From assembly GCA_019753285.1 (NCBI GenBank), contig JAIELD010000009.1, positions 1 through 37,877 on the forward strand: a stretch of DNA of 37,877 nt, written 5' to 3'. The position numbers and the translations under genes were made by a program. The DNA is from Beijerinckiaceae bacterium (GTDB taxonomy: Bacteria > Pseudomonadota > Alphaproteobacteria > Rhizobiales > Beijerinckiaceae). How positions within the stretch are numbered: the first letter of the stretch is position 1; each line of letters begins with the position of its first letter. The notes below the pieces were generated by a model. The model saw only the letters and a list, made by a program, of their open reading frames with translations. It had not been told where the DNA came from and did not search any database. Shown here piece after piece: positions 18,120 through 26,596 of the stretch.

Positions 18120-18747
18120 CGCCTTTTCAAGCGGGATGAGCTGGAGCGGACTGCTCGTCTTCATGGCGGCCTATGGCCTTGCGGTGTTTTCACCTGGACC
18201 TGCCGTGGCGGCGGTGATCGCCCGCACCCTCGGTGTCGGCCTCGCCCGCACCTTGCCGTTCATAGCCGGCATCGTGCTGGGCGATCTTGTCTGGTTCTCG
18301 TTCACCGCGCTCGGCCTCGCGGTGCTGGCCCAGAGCTTCTACTGGCTGTTCAGCCTCATCAAATATGCCGGCGCGGCCTATCTCCTGTTCCTCGCATGGA
18401 AGCTATGGACGGCGCCCGCCTCCGCCGTCGCTCCGGCACCGATGAAGGGTGAGGGGCTGAAACTGTTCGCCGGCGGGCTTTCGCTGACGCTCGGCAATCC
18501 GAAGGTGATGATCTTCTTCCTCGCGATCCTGCCGAACATCATGGACCTCGATGCGATCACGGCTGCGACATTCGTGGAGGTTGGCGCGCTCATCGTCGTC
18601 ACCCTGTCGGCCGCGATGCTGTCCTACGCCATCCTTGCGCAGCGGGCGCGCAGGCTCGTCTCGAGCCCCCGCGCCGTGCGCATCGTCAACCGCACGACCG
18701 GCACCGTCATGGCTGGCGCGGCTGTTGCGATCGCAGCGAAAGGCTGA
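18112..18747 (+). CDS. LysE/RhtB-family amino-acid exporter
   Basis: A 211-residue inner-membrane protein of the LysE/RhtB superfamily, which exports amino acids or their derivatives. It has about six hydrophobic segments, the N-terminal signature SPGPAVAAVIARTLGVG and the central LTLGNPKVMIFFLAILP. ATG 18112 lies inside the end of recF behind a good ribosome binding site (AGGGAG), so translational coupling is likely. The substrate cannot be deduced. The linkage to recF looks like chance placement rather than function. Confidence 0.92.
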   Translation: MADAFSSGMSWSGLLVFMAAYGLAVFSPGPAVAAVIARTLGVGLARTLPFIAGIVLGDLVWFSFTALGLAVLAQSFYWLFSLIKYAGAAYLLFLAWKLWTAPASAVAPAPMKGEGLKLFAGGLSLTLGNPKVMIFFLAILPNIMDLDAITAATFVEVGALIVVTLSAAMLSYAILAQRARRLVSSPRAVRIVNRTTGTVMAGAAVAIAAKG

Positions 18748-18843
18748 GGGCCGATCAAATCAACTGTTGGCAAGCCGCAGCTCCCATTGAGTCCGATCGA
18801 CAATTTCGTATTGTCGATCAGTGACTTCAGTGAGAACCAAAAC

Positions 18844-19278
18844 ATGTTACGTGTTCTGTCGAGTTTGTTCTTCACGCTGCTCCTGACGCTCGCCGCATTG
18901 CCGGCGCGGGCGCAATTTCATGAGCCGGAGACGCGAAACATCGGCCATCAGGGCATGATGCTGCACGAAGACTATCATGCCAAGGGCAGTTGCCCCCGGC
19001 TCTGCGCGAAGGAAGGCCTGCGATGGACCGGACGCTGGACGCGAGAGAGTTGCAACTGCGCCGTCGCCTATCGGCCGCGTCGCGGCGGCAACGAATGGAC
19101 GTTGTGTGCCCGCGAAAACGGCGTCTGTCAGTTACCCTATCCTGCGACAATATCTTACGGCGCCAATGGTCGCTTCGCGCGCAAGCGCTTTGGACCCGGA
19201 GCCGTGCGCTGCAGCAACAGCGTGTTCGGCGATCCACTGGTCGGCGTCGGCAAATCCTGCTTCATCAACCGAGATTGA
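18844..19278 (+). CDS. Secreted 8-cysteine protein with lectin-like first half
   Basis: A 144-residue protein with a clear signal peptide (residues 1-23, ending PARA). The mature part has eight cysteines: 50, 54, 70, 72, 88, 95, 123 and 139. The first half (GSCPRLCAKEGLRWTGRWTR, then CNC) resembles the mannan-binding lectin (MVL-like) repeat as I remember it, with its CPxxC, WtGqW and CxC features. The second half (NEWTLCARENGVC, ISYGANGRF, FGDPLVGVGKSCF) resembles a short Cys module seen in secreted bacterial carbohydrate-active proteins; I cannot name a family. Start 18844 puts the signal peptide at the N-terminus. The frame is open to 18787 but that part is not signal-like. Carbohydrate binding is an inference. 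Confidence 0.7.
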   Translation: MLRVLSSLFFTLLLTLAALPARAQFHEPETRNIGHQGMMLHEDYHAKGSCPRLCAKEGLRWTGRWTRESCNCAVAYRPRRGGNEWTLCARENGVCQLPYPATISYGANGRFARKRFGPGAVRCSNSVFGDPLVGVGKSCFINRD

Positions 19279-19294
19279 TGCAGGCTCAAGGATC

Positions 19295-19318
19295 GCGGCG
19301 TCGAGGGTTCGACGCCGC
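19295..19318. terminator. Hairpin between convergent genes
   Basis: GCGGCGTCGA (19295-19304) and TCGACGCCGC (19309-19318) form a perfect 10-bp stem with a 4-nt loop, 16 nt after the secreted protein stop and just before the end of the convergent RidA gene. T-runs are weak on both sides (CTGTTTC on the plus strand), so it is a likely but imperfect bidirectional terminator. Confidence 0.55.
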
Positions 19319-19329
19319 CGCCCGCTGTT

Positions 19330-19683
19330 TCAGATAGCCGCCGTGACGACGATCTCCACTTTGTAAGCCGGATTGGCGAGCTTCGCCTCGACGGTGGCGC
19401 GGGCGGGCTTGCCATCAGCCGACACCCAGGCTTCCCAGGCCGCGTTCATGTCGTTGAACGTGCCGATGTCGGTGAGGTAGATCGTCGTCGTCAGGAGCTT
19501 CGTCTTGTCGGTGCCGGCCTCGGCGAGCAGACCGTCGATGATCGAGAGCACCTCAGCCGTCTGATCCTTGACGCTGCCGCTAGCGGCCGTTTTGTTCGGC
19601 ACCTGACCGGAGACATAGGCGATGCCGTTATGGACGACGACTGCGCTCATGCGCGGGCCGGGCGAAATGCGTTTGATGGTCAT
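19330..19683 (-). CDS. RidA-family protein (second copy)
   Basis: A 117-residue RidA/YjgF-family protein, presumably a trimeric enamine/imine deaminase or a relative. It shows RISPGPRMSAVVVHNGIAYVSGQV, the helix EVLSIIDGLLAEAGTDK, LTDIGTFNDMNAAWEAW, and RATVEAKLANPAYKVEI, in which the Arg is at the catalytic position of RidA. The start 19683 has a strong GGAGAAG ribosome binding site. It differs strongly from the RidA-like protein at 8799-9191, so it is not a recent duplicate. It lies downstream of and codirectional with mmsA but is separated from it by a terminator. Confidence 0.93.
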   Translation of the reverse strand: MTIKRISPGPRMSAVVVHNGIAYVSGQVPNKTAASGSVKDQTAEVLSIIDGLLAEAGTDKTKLLTTTIYLTDIGTFNDMNAAWEAWVSADGKPARATVEAKLANPAYKVEIVVTAAI

Positions 19684-19796
19684 GGGCTTCTCCAAGGTTC
19701 GGATCGAAACGAGTCCGGATGACGTCGTGGCCCGACTTAACCGGAGTTGCGTCGCCGATCCAGCCTGATCCGTTGAATCATGCTGCCAAAACGCCA

Positions 19797-19819
19797 ATGG
19801 CCGGACGAAGTCCGGCCAT
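19797..19819 (-). terminator. Terminator of mmsA
   Basis: ATGGCCGGAC (19797-19806) and GTCCGGCCAT (19810-19819) form a perfect 10-bp stem with a 3-nt loop, 38 nt beyond the mmsA stop on the minus strand. The minus-strand 3' flank reads TGGCGTTTTGG, a short T-run, so termination is likely but not strong. Confidence 0.65.
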
Positions 19820-19857
19820 CAAGCGTTGCAGGCAAACAAGCTGCAGACAGCGTCTGG

Positions 19858-21354
19858 TCAGTTCATCGTCGGGATCGAGAACTCGGCACCGTCCTTGATG
19901 CCGCTCGGCCAGCGCGAGGTCACCGTCTTGGTCTTGGTGTAGAAGCGGATCGAATCAGGGCCGTGCTGGTTGAGATCGCCGAAGCCCGAGCGCTTCCAGC
20001 CGCCGAAGGTGTAATAGGCGAGCGGCACCGGGATCGGGATGTTGACGCCGACCATGCCGACCTTGACGTTGGACGCGAAATCGCGCGCTGCGTCGCCATC
20101 GCGGGTGTAGATCGCGACGCCATTGCCGTATTCATGATCGTTGCAGAGGCCGATCGCCTCGCCATAGGTTTCGGCACGGACCACCGAGAGCACAGGCCCG
20201 AAGATCTCTTCCTTGTAGATGCGCATGTCCTTCGTCACGTTGTCGAACAGGCAGCCGCCGAGATAATAGCCGTTCTCGTAGCCCTGCATCTTGAAGCCGC
20301 GACCGTCGACGACGAGCTTCGCGCCCTCGTTGAGGCCGATGTCGACATAGGAGCGTACCTTATCGAGATGCGCCTTGGTGACGAGCGGGCCGTAATCCGC
20401 GCCAAGGTCGGTCGAGGGGCCGATCTTCAACGCCTCGACGCGCGGGATCAGCCGCTTCATCAGTTCATCGGCGGCCTTCTTGCCGACTGGCACCGCGACC
20501 GAGATCGCCATGCACCGCTCGCCGGCCGAGCCGTAGCCCGCGCCGATCAGCGCATCCGTCGCCTGATCGAAATCGGCATCAGGCATGATGACCATGTGGT
20601 TCTTCGCGCCGCCGAAGCACTGGGCGCGCTTTCCGGTCGCGCTGGCGCGGGTGTAGACATATTCGGCGATCGGCGTGGAGCCGACGAAGCCGACGGCCTG
20701 GATGTCGGGATCATCGAGAATGGCGTCGACCGCGACCTTGTCGCCATTGACGACGTTGAGCACGCCGGCCGGAAGGCCCGCCTCGATCATCAGTTCGGCA
20801 AGGCGCATCGGCACGCCGGGATCGCGCTCGGAGGGCTTGAGGATGAACGAATTGCCAACCGCGATTGCCGGCGCGAGCTTCCACATCGGGATCATGGCGG
20901 GGAAGTTGAACGGCGTGATGCCGGCAACCACTCCCAAAGGTTGCCGCATCGAGTAGATATCGATGCCGGGGCCTGCACCTTCGGTATATTCGCCCTTCAT
21001 GAGGTGCGGGATGCCGCAGGCGAATTCCACGACCTCGACGCCGCGCTGGATGTCGCCCTTGGCGTCCGGGATCGTCTTGCCATGCTCGCGCGCCAGAATA
21101 TCGGCCAGTTCGTCATTATGCTTGGCGATGAGCGCGAGGAAATTCATCATCACACGGGCGCGGCGCTGAGGGTTGGTCTTCGCCCAGCCGATCTGTGCCT
21201 GCGCGGCGTTTTCGACGGCGGCCCGCAATTCTTCCTGGCTGGCGAGGTCGACGGTCGCGCGCACCGAGCCGTCCATGGGCTGGAACACCTCCGCCGTGCG
21301 GCCTGACGTGCCCTTGACGTGCTTGCCGCCGATGAAATGGCCGTAATGGATCAT
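19858..21354 (-). CDS. mmsA: CoA-acylating methylmalonate-semialdehyde dehydrogenase
   Basis: A 498-residue aldehyde dehydrogenase-superfamily enzyme that oxidises methylmalonate semialdehyde (and malonate semialdehyde) with NAD and CoA to propionyl-CoA (or acetyl-CoA). This is the end of valine and part of inositol breakdown. Typical MmsA segments are FIGGKHVKGTSGR, REHGKTIPDAKGDIQRG, GVVAGITPFNFPAMIPMW, KNHMVIMPDADFDQ and the catalytic Cys in GYGSAGERCMAISVAV. The C-terminus ends RWPSGIKDGAEFSIPTMN. AGAGGAG precedes the ATG. It is divergent from a LysR gene, with a large palindrome between them. Confidence 0.95.
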   Translation of the reverse strand: MIHYGHFIGGKHVKGTSGRTAEVFQPMDGSVRATVDLASQEELRAAVENAAQAQIGWAKTNPQRRARVMMNFLALIAKHNDELADILAREHGKTIPDAKGDIQRGVEVVEFACGIPHLMKGEYTEGAGPGIDIYSMRQPLGVVAGITPFNFPAMIPMWKLAPAIAVGNSFILKPSERDPGVPMRLAELMIEAGLPAGVLNVVNGDKVAVDAILDDPDIQAVGFVGSTPIAEYVYTRASATGKRAQCFGGAKNHMVIMPDADFDQATDALIGAGYGSAGERCMAISVAVPVGKKAADELMKRLIPRVEALKIGPSTDLGADYGPLVTKAHLDKVRSYVDIGLNEGAKLVVDGRGFKMQGYENGYYLGGCLFDNVTKDMRIYKEEIFGPVLSVVRAETYGEAIGLCNDHEYGNGVAIYTRDGDAARDFASNVKVGMVGVNIPIPVPLAYYTFGGWKRSGFGDLNQHGPDSIRFYTKTKTVTSRWPSGIKDGAEFSIPTMN

Positions 21355-21393
21355 GGTGCGCTCCTCTTGCTTGTTCTTTTCCAGATTGCTTCT

Positions 21394-21454
21394 GTTCTAG
21401 CCCTTTTTGTTTTTGCACATCAATGCAATAGATTGCTCATGTAATGTGCAAAAA
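21394..21454. promoter_or_regulatory. mmsA/lysR operator-promoter region with nested dyads
   Basis: TTTTTGCACAT (21410-21420) and ATGTGCAAAAA (21444-21454) are perfect 11-bp inverted arms. Between them lies GCAATAGATTGC (21425-21436), itself a 5-bp dyad with a 2-nt centre. On the minus strand a possible mmsA promoter reads TTGATG (21418-21423), an 18-nt spacer and TAGAAC (21394-21399), so the left arm overlaps it. This fits binding of the adjacent LysR protein, but no binding data exist here. Confidence 0.65.
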
Positions 21455-21471
21455 TATGGGAAGCACTCGTC

Positions 21472-22359
21472 ATGGACTGGAGCAACTTTCGCATTTTCCT
21501 CGCAGTCGCCCGCGCCGGTCAGTTCGTGGCCGCGGCGAAGCAGCTCAAGATCGATCACGCGACCGTCGGCCGCCGCATCACCGCGCTGGAGCGCTCGCTG
21601 AATGCACGACTGTTCGAGCGCCGCACCACTGGCGTGTCCCTCACTGCGGCCGGAACCAAGCTGCTTGCCTCGGCCGAGCGGGTGGAGAGCGAACTCCTGC
21701 AGGTGCAGGCGGAGCTGACGGACACCGACATCGAGCTTTCCGGCACGGTGCGCATCGGCGCACCGGACGGGCTCTCCACCTATTATCTTGCACGCAGCTT
21801 CCGCAGCTTCGCCAAGCGTTACCCCGCCATCACCATCCAGCTCGTGCCGATGCCGCAGGCGATCCCGCTCGCCAAGCGAGAGGTCGATATCGTCATCGTG
21901 CTCGAAAAGCCGGAGGCCGGCCGTTTCATCACGCGCAAGCTCACCGACTATTCGCTCGGACTGTATGGCGTGGAGAGCTATTTTGCAGACCATGGCCGGC
22001 CCGCCAGCGTGGAGGCGCTGCACGAGCACCGTCTCGTCGGCTATGTGGAGGATTATGCCTATTCCTCCGCGCTCAACTATGTGCGCGACCTTTACGGCGA
22101 TGCGCCGACCGCATTCGAATGCGCCAGCGCAGTCGGGCAGTTGGAGGCGATCAGGGCCGGCATCGGGCTCGGCGTCGCGCATGACTATATCGCCAGGCAA
22201 TATCACGATCTTCAGCGGGTGCTGCCGGAGCGGCGCGCGACGCGCAGCTACTGGATCGTCGTGCATGAGGATCTGCGGGATCTTGGCCGCATCCGCGCCG
22301 TTTACGAGCATTTGGTCGACAGCATCCAGGAAGACCGAGGCATGTTCGTGAGGACATGA
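21472..22359 (+). CDS. LysR-family regulator divergent from mmsA
   Basis: A 295-residue LysR-type regulator. The N-terminal winged helix-turn-helix reads WSNFRIFLAVARAGQFVAAA, then QLKIDHATVGRRITALERSL and LFERRTTGVSLTAAG. The remainder is the periplasmic-binding-protein-like effector domain (GTVRIGAPDGLSTYYLARSF onward). ATG 21472 matches the family N-terminus. Divergent placement and the shared palindromic region imply that it controls mmsA and itself, probably in response to an intermediate of branched-chain amino acid or propionate metabolism (inference). Confidence 0.93.
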   Translation: MDWSNFRIFLAVARAGQFVAAAKQLKIDHATVGRRITALERSLNARLFERRTTGVSLTAAGTKLLASAERVESELLQVQAELTDTDIELSGTVRIGAPDGLSTYYLARSFRSFAKRYPAITIQLVPMPQAIPLAKREVDIVIVLEKPEAGRFITRKLTDYSLGLYGVESYFADHGRPASVEALHEHRLVGYVEDYAYSSALNYVRDLYGDAPTAFECASAVGQLEAIRAGIGLGVAHDYIARQYHDLQRVLPERRATRSYWIVVHEDLRDLGRIRAVYEHLVDSIQEDRGMFVRT

Positions 22360-22406
22360 CGTTTGCTGCCGTGCAGCAAGGCATGGCGACAAAGCGCGCC
22401 GCCAGC

Positions 22407-22434
22407 AAAAAAAACCCCGCCTTTCGGCGGGGTT
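22407..22434 (-). terminator. Strong intrinsic terminator of aceA
   Basis: AACCCCGCC (22413-22421), a TTTC loop and GGCGGGGTT (22426-22434) form a perfect 9-bp stem. The run of eight A at 22407-22414 becomes a T-run on the minus strand directly after the stem, making this a strong terminator for aceA, whose stop is about 105 nt upstream on that strand. It may also stop transcripts from the LysR gene. Confidence 0.88.
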
Positions 22435-22538
22435 GGGGTTCAGTTTCGTTCGGTTCGGGGAGGTATATCGGTCGTAAACCCCGCTGCCCGTCTTAGGTTC
22501 CCGCGCGCCGTCGTAATTTTCGCCGGCCGCAGATCAGC

Positions 22539-23819
22539 TCATTCAGCGGCAATAGCCGTCGGCTTCGATCCATGGAACTGGTCGGTCTCCGTCGAGCCCG
22601 CCATGGCGGTCGTCGAGGACTGGCCACCGGAGATAGCCGTCGCCACGGCGTCGAAATAGCTGGTGCCGACTTCGCGCTGGTGGCGCACGGCGGTGAAGCC
22701 GCGATCCTGCGCCGCGAATTCGCGCTGCTGCATTTCGGAGTAGGCGCCCATGCCGCGCGTCGCATAGCCGTTCGCCAGCTCGAACATCGAGAGATTGAGC
22801 GAGTGGAAGCCTGCGAGCGTGACGAACTGGAACTTGTAGCCCATCTCGCCGATCTGCTCCTGGAAGCTTGTGGCTTCGGCGATCGACATCTTCTTCAGCC
22901 AGTTGAACGAAGGCGAGCAGTTGTAGGCCAGGAGCTTGCCCGGATGCTTGATGTGCATTTCGCGGGCGAACTCGCGCGCCTCGCCGAGGTCTGGCTCGGA
23001 GGTCTCCCACCAGACCATGTCGGCGTAATCAGCATAGGAGATGCCGCGCGCGATGGCGTGCTCGACCGAATGACTGTTGCCCTGCGCGAGGTGGTAGAAG
23101 CCTTCCGAGGTGCGCTTGCCGGAAATCCACTTGGCGTCGCGCTCGTCGATGTCGGACGTGATGAGCGTCGCTGAATGCGCATCGGTGCGGGCGATCACCA
23201 TCGTCTCGACGCCCATGACGTCGGCCGCAAGGCGGGCTGCGTTCAGCGTACGGATGAAGGTCTGCGTCGGCACGAGAACCTTGCCGCCGAGATGGCCGCA
23301 CTTCTTTTCAGATGCGAGCTGGTCCTCGAAATGGACGCCGGCTGCACCCGCCTCGATCATCGCCTTCATCAATTCGAATGCGTTGAGTGGCCCGCCGAAG
23401 CCGGCCTCTGCGTCGGCCACGATCGGTGCGAACCAGTAGGTGCCGGTGTCGCCCTCCATCTTGGCGATCTGGTCGGCGCGGCGCAGCGCGTTGTTGATGC
23501 GCTTGACGACATCAGGCACGCTGGAGGCTGGATAGAGCGACTGGTCCGGGTACATCTGGCCGGCATTGTTGGCGTCCGCCGCCACCTGCCAGCCGGAGAG
23601 ATAGATCGCCTCGAGGCCGGCCTTCACCTGCTGCATCGCCTGATTGCCGGTGAGCGCGCCGAGCGTGCGTACGAAGGGCCGCTCATGAAGCAGCTTCCAC
23701 AGCCGCGCAGCGCCGAGCTTGGCGAGCGTATACTCGATCGTGATGGAGCCCTTGAGGCGCTCGACGTCCGATGGAGTAAAGTCGCGCTTTATGCCCTTGA
23801 ACCGTTCGGTGGTCGTCAT
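22539..23819 (-). CDS. aceA: Isocitrate lyase
   Basis: A 426-residue enzyme that splits isocitrate into glyoxylate and succinate, the first step of the glyoxylate bypass for growth on acetate or fatty acids. The catalytic loop [12 protein letters not shown] carries Cys174. Other family segments are [42 protein letters not shown] and YNCSPSFNW. The length is normal for the bacterial AceA class. ATG 23819 has AGAGAGAC upstream. It is divergent from an XRE-type regulator. No malate synthase gene is seen in the window. Confidence 0.97.
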   Translation of the reverse strand: MTTTERFKGIKRDFTPSDVERLKGSITIEYTLAKLGAARLWKLLHERPFVRTLGALTGNQAMQQVKAGLEAIYLSGWQVAADANNAGQMYPDQSLYPASSVPDVVKRINNALRRADQIAKMEGDTGTYWFAPIVADAEAGFGGPLNAFELMKAMIEAGAAGVHFEDQLASEKKCGHLGGKVLVPTQTFIRTLNAARLAADVMGVETMVIARTDAHSATLITSDIDERDAKWISGKRTSEGFYHLAQGNSHSVEHAIARGISYADYADMVWWETSEPDLGEAREFAREMHIKHPGKLLAYNCSPSFNWLKKMSIAEATSFQEQIGEMGYKFQFVTLAGFHSLNLSMFELANGYATRGMGAYSEMQQREFAAQDRGFTAVRHQREVGTSYFDAVATAISGGQSSTTAMAGSTETDQFHGSKPTAIAAE

Positions 23820-23836
23820 AATCGTCTCTCTTTACA

Positions 23837-23977
23837 TTTGTTGACAGCGTTTGTTCAATCAAAAGCCAACCGAAAAGGCAAAGACAATCGACAAATCAAT
23901 CTGCAAGCTTGAGAACTGTAATTTTAATGACATTTGACAAATTGTGAATTGTGAATATTGTGACAGATTGTTAGGAG
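23837..23977. promoter_or_regulatory. aceA/regulator divergent region with TTGTGA and TTTGTT repeats
   Basis: The 165-nt gap is AT-rich and repetitive. TTGTGA occurs at 23942-23947, 23949-23954 and 23958-23963, with TTGTTA at 23968-23973. TTGACAA-A-TTGTGAA (23934-23948) is a near-perfect dyad with one mismatch. Nearer aceA, TTTGTTGA (23837-23844) and TTTGTTCA (23850-23857) are direct repeats 13 nt apart. The short TTTG/TTGTGA-type words recall the repeated binding words of RamB-like regulators. The AGGAG at 23973-23977 serves the GTG start of the regulator. Confidence 0.6.
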
Positions 23978-23984
23978 ATTCCTT

Positions 23985-25412
23985 GTGAAATCGATCCGCA
24001 TTGGCGGCAAGCTGCGCCGTATCCGTCAGGACAAGCATCTCAGCCAGGTGCAGATGGCGCAGGAGCTCGGCATCTCACCCTCCTACCTCAACCTGCTGGA
24101 GAGCAACCAGCGCCCGGTCACCGTTCGCATTCTCCTCACGCTCGCCGAGCGCTTTGCGATCGACATTTCCGATCTCGCCTCGGAGACTGACAACCAGCTC
24201 TCGACGGATCTGATGGAGGCCTTCTCCGATCCGTTCTTCGACGATCATGACGTCAAGGCGAGCGACATCAAGGAGATGGTGGACGCGCTGCCCGCTCTCT
24301 CCCGCGCCGTGCTCGAGCTTTACAAGAATTATCGCCGCACCCCGCAAAGCGATGCCGCCAATCCCGGAGAGGATGGCAATGACGGGACGCCGCCCGGCAT
24401 TCCCTCCGAAGAGGTCAACGACTTCCTGCACAAGAAGCTCAACCATTTCCCCGAGCTCGAGCGGGCGGCGGAGTCGCTCTGGGTCGAGCATGGTTTTGCG
24501 CTCCATACGCTGGGGCAGGATCTGTCGCGGCTGCTCAGCCAGACCTACGCCGTGGACGTAGACATCGTGCCTGCGCAGCAACTCGGCGGCATGCTGCGCT
24601 CCTATAATCCGCTCACGCGCAAGCTCATGCTGTCTGAAATGATGCCGGTGCCGAGCCGCACCTTCCAGCTCGCCTACCAGATCGGCTTTCTCGCCTTTCG
24701 GCGCGAAATCGAGATCGGCGCGTCCGGTGGCAAATTCACGACGCCGGAGGCCGACGCGCTGGCGAGGTCTGCGCTCGCGAACTATTTCGCCGGTGCCGTC
24801 ATGGCCCCCTATGAGCGCTTTCTCGCGACCGCAAAGGCGACGCGCTACGACCTCACAATCCTGCGCCGTCGCTTCGGGCTGTCCTTCGAGCAGGTCTGCC
24901 ATCGCCTGACGACGTTGCAGCGCCCAGGAGCGGAAGGCATTGCGTTCCATCTCATCCGCGTCGACATCGCCGGCAACATCTCGAAGCGCTTCTCGGCTTC
25001 CGGCATTCATATCGCCCGCTTCGGGGCGGCATGCCCGCGCTGGAACGTCTACGACGCCTTCGCGACGCCCGGCATGCTGCGCGTGCAGGTGAGCCGCATG
25101 CCGGATGGCGCATCCTTCTTCTGCGTGGCGCAGACGGTGACGCCGGCAGGACGCACCACGATGCGCGGCAGCCTGCCGCAGCGCGTCGGCACGCTATCAA
25201 TCGGGCTTGGCTGCGCGCTTCATCACGCCAAAGACATGGTCTATGCGGATGGTCTCAATCTCGACGATCCGCAGATCGTGACGCCGATCGGTGTTTCCTG
25301 CCGCACCTGCCCGCGCGACGACTGCACGGACCGGGCGATGCCTTCGATCCACCAGAAGCTTGAGATCGACGAAAACCGGCGCGGCCTCTCGACCTATGTC
25401 AGGCCGCGGTGA
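23985..25412 (+). CDS. XRE-family short-chain fatty acyl regulator (ScfR/RamB type)
   Basis: A 475-residue regulator. Residues about 6-62 form an XRE helix-turn-helix (KLRRIRQDKHLSQVQMAQEL, then GISPSYLNLLESNQRPV). The middle contains an IrrE-like/DUF955-type region (LTRKLMLSEMM onward) and the last third the DUF2083-type domain with three closely spaced cysteines (Cys439, 442 and 447, in SCRTCPRDDC). This architecture is that of RamB/PrpR/ScfR-type regulators, which sense acyl-CoA status and control glyoxylate or methylcitrate genes. The start is GTG 23985 behind AGGAG. Divergent placement from aceA makes aceA the obvious target; activator or repressor action cannot be told. Confidence 0.92.
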   Translation: MKSIRIGGKLRRIRQDKHLSQVQMAQELGISPSYLNLLESNQRPVTVRILLTLAERFAIDISDLASETDNQLSTDLMEAFSDPFFDDHDVKASDIKEMVDALPALSRAVLELYKNYRRTPQSDAANPGEDGNDGTPPGIPSEEVNDFLHKKLNHFPELERAAESLWVEHGFALHTLGQDLSRLLSQTYAVDVDIVPAQQLGGMLRSYNPLTRKLMLSEMMPVPSRTFQLAYQIGFLAFRREIEIGASGGKFTTPEADALARSALANYFAGAVMAPYERFLATAKATRYDLTILRRRFGLSFEQVCHRLTTLQRPGAEGIAFHLIRVDIAGNISKRFSASGIHIARFGAACPRWNVYDAFATPGMLRVQVSRMPDGASFFCVAQTVTPAGRTTMRGSLPQRVGTLSIGLGCALHHAKDMVYADGLNLDDPQIVTPIGVSCRTCPRDDCTDRAMPSIHQKLEIDENRRGLSTYVRPR

Positions 25413-25418
25413 CCATCC

Positions 25419-25871
25419 TCAGTCGATCGTCACATTGATGCCGAGCGGCTTCCACTCGCCATCGGACCGGATGAAGCTCAGGCGATACTTCACGTTCTTG
25501 GGTTTGGTGTCGAATGCGCCCATCATCCGCATCACGCCGTCGCCATCGATGGCCGTCTCCGTCGACGGCACGAGGGCCTGCGCGACGATCGCGTCGATCT
25601 CGATATGCTTCTCGGCAAACTCCTTGAAGGTTTCCTTGAGCTTATCCGGGCTGAACTGATCGCGGAACGGCTTTGAGAGCTTGGCGTGAAGCACGTTGTA
25701 ATTGCCCGTGATGTTGGCGTCGTTGAACGTCATCAGCGTGGTCTTGGCGAGGATCTCCTGCCCGAGGGCGGAAGGAACGGCCTGGGCCAAGGCCGCACCC
25801 GAAAGCCAAAGGACGGGAAACAGGAAAGCGGCGGCAGCGACGACGCGCTTACCGGAATGGTCGATCGACAT
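25419..25871 (-). CDS. Small exported protein, possibly NTF2-like
   Basis: A 150-residue protein of unknown function. Residues about 9-30 are a signal sequence (VVAAAAFLFPVLWLSG, cleaved after ALA). The rest is a mixed alpha/beta sequence with NYNVLHAKLSKPFRDQFSPD and a C-terminal strand pair YRLSFIRSDGEWKPLGINV, which recalls NTF2-like/SnoaL-type secreted domains. Start 25871 was chosen for the signal peptide. It converges on the XRE regulator with only 6 nt between the stops, and no terminator hairpin was recognised there. Confidence 0.75.
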   Translation of the reverse strand: MSIDHSGKRVVAAAAFLFPVLWLSGAALAQAVPSALGQEILAKTTLMTFNDANITGNYNVLHAKLSKPFRDQFSPDKLKETFKEFAEKHIEIDAIVAQALVPSTETAIDGDGVMRMMGAFDTKPKNVKYRLSFIRSDGEWKPLGINVTID

Positions 25872-26037
25872 GAGACGGTCCTTGTGCGCTGGAGGGCTAG
25901 GAACCTCTCGCATGTCGAAGGCCGGCGCGATAGGGCCAGCCTGCGTGCGACGTCGATTGAACGGTGCGACACACATGAATTCATGAAGATTGGTTGTCTC
26001 GCACGCGTCCAAGCGCCGGCTCAGGTGCTCGTCGGCG

Positions 26038-26463
26038 TCATTTCGCCGACGCGAGCGCCATGTGTCTGCCCCGCTCCATCGTCGCCAGCATGCCGATGAT
26101 GCGCCCGAGACTGGCCTGACGATCGTCGCTCATCGCGGCATCATGGTCGAGGCAAGTGCCCATCGTTGCGGCCACGATCTCGGCGATCGGCTGCCGCGTC
26201 GTTGCCGCAAGGCTCATCGCCTGATCTTGCAGGCAGCGGGTCACTTTCTTGCGCGCCGTCCAGTGGTCGTGCGCCCCATCGACAAGCGGGATCGGTCCCG
26301 TCGGAAGCGTGTGATCGATCTCGGGCGCCTGACGCTGCACCACGCCGCTCGATAGCGACACGGTCGAGATCGGCGGTTGACCAGACGCCGAATGGGCGGT
26401 CAGCGCAAGCGCGCATCCAACCATGACGGAAGCTCTTGACCATTCAACACCAAGGACACGCAT
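26038..26463 (-). CDS. Small secreted protein of unknown function
   Basis: A 141-residue protein with a signal sequence (residues about 10-29, SVMVGCALALTAHSASGQ). The mature part has two cysteines (in VTRCLQDQ and MGTCLDH), a charged helical middle (DHWTARKKVTRCLQDQAMSL) and IVAATMGTCLDHDAAMSDD. No family is recognised. GGAGG lies upstream of the ATG at 26463. It is followed on the same strand, after 166 nt, by the other small exported protein at 25419-25871, and is divergent from the DUF962 gene. Confidence 0.65.
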   Translation of the reverse strand: MRVLGVEWSRASVMVGCALALTAHSASGQPPISTVSLSSGVVQRQAPEIDHTLPTGPIPLVDGAHDHWTARKKVTRCLQDQAMSLAATTRQPIAEIVAATMGTCLDHDAAMSDDRQASLGRIIGMLATMERGRHMALASAK

Positions 26464-26596
26464 CGCACCATCCTCCGCTTTATCTGTTGCGATGCTAGAA
26501 CGCAGAGCTTGCGCTCCGGTTACAAAGCAGGATGAAGATTTCGCGCATGTTTTGCCGATGATTGTCCAGACTTCTCTGCAAGCAAGATTGTTGCCT

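Noticed and set aside
19780..21306. A 508-codon open frame opposite mmsA
   Set aside because: It is the GC-rich antisense shadow of a well-supported enzyme gene, with low-complexity Arg/Asp/His composition and no recognisable motif.
25413..25418. Possible terminator between the XRE regulator and the small exported protein
   Set aside because: Only 6 nt separate the stops and no hairpin with a T-run was found on either strand.
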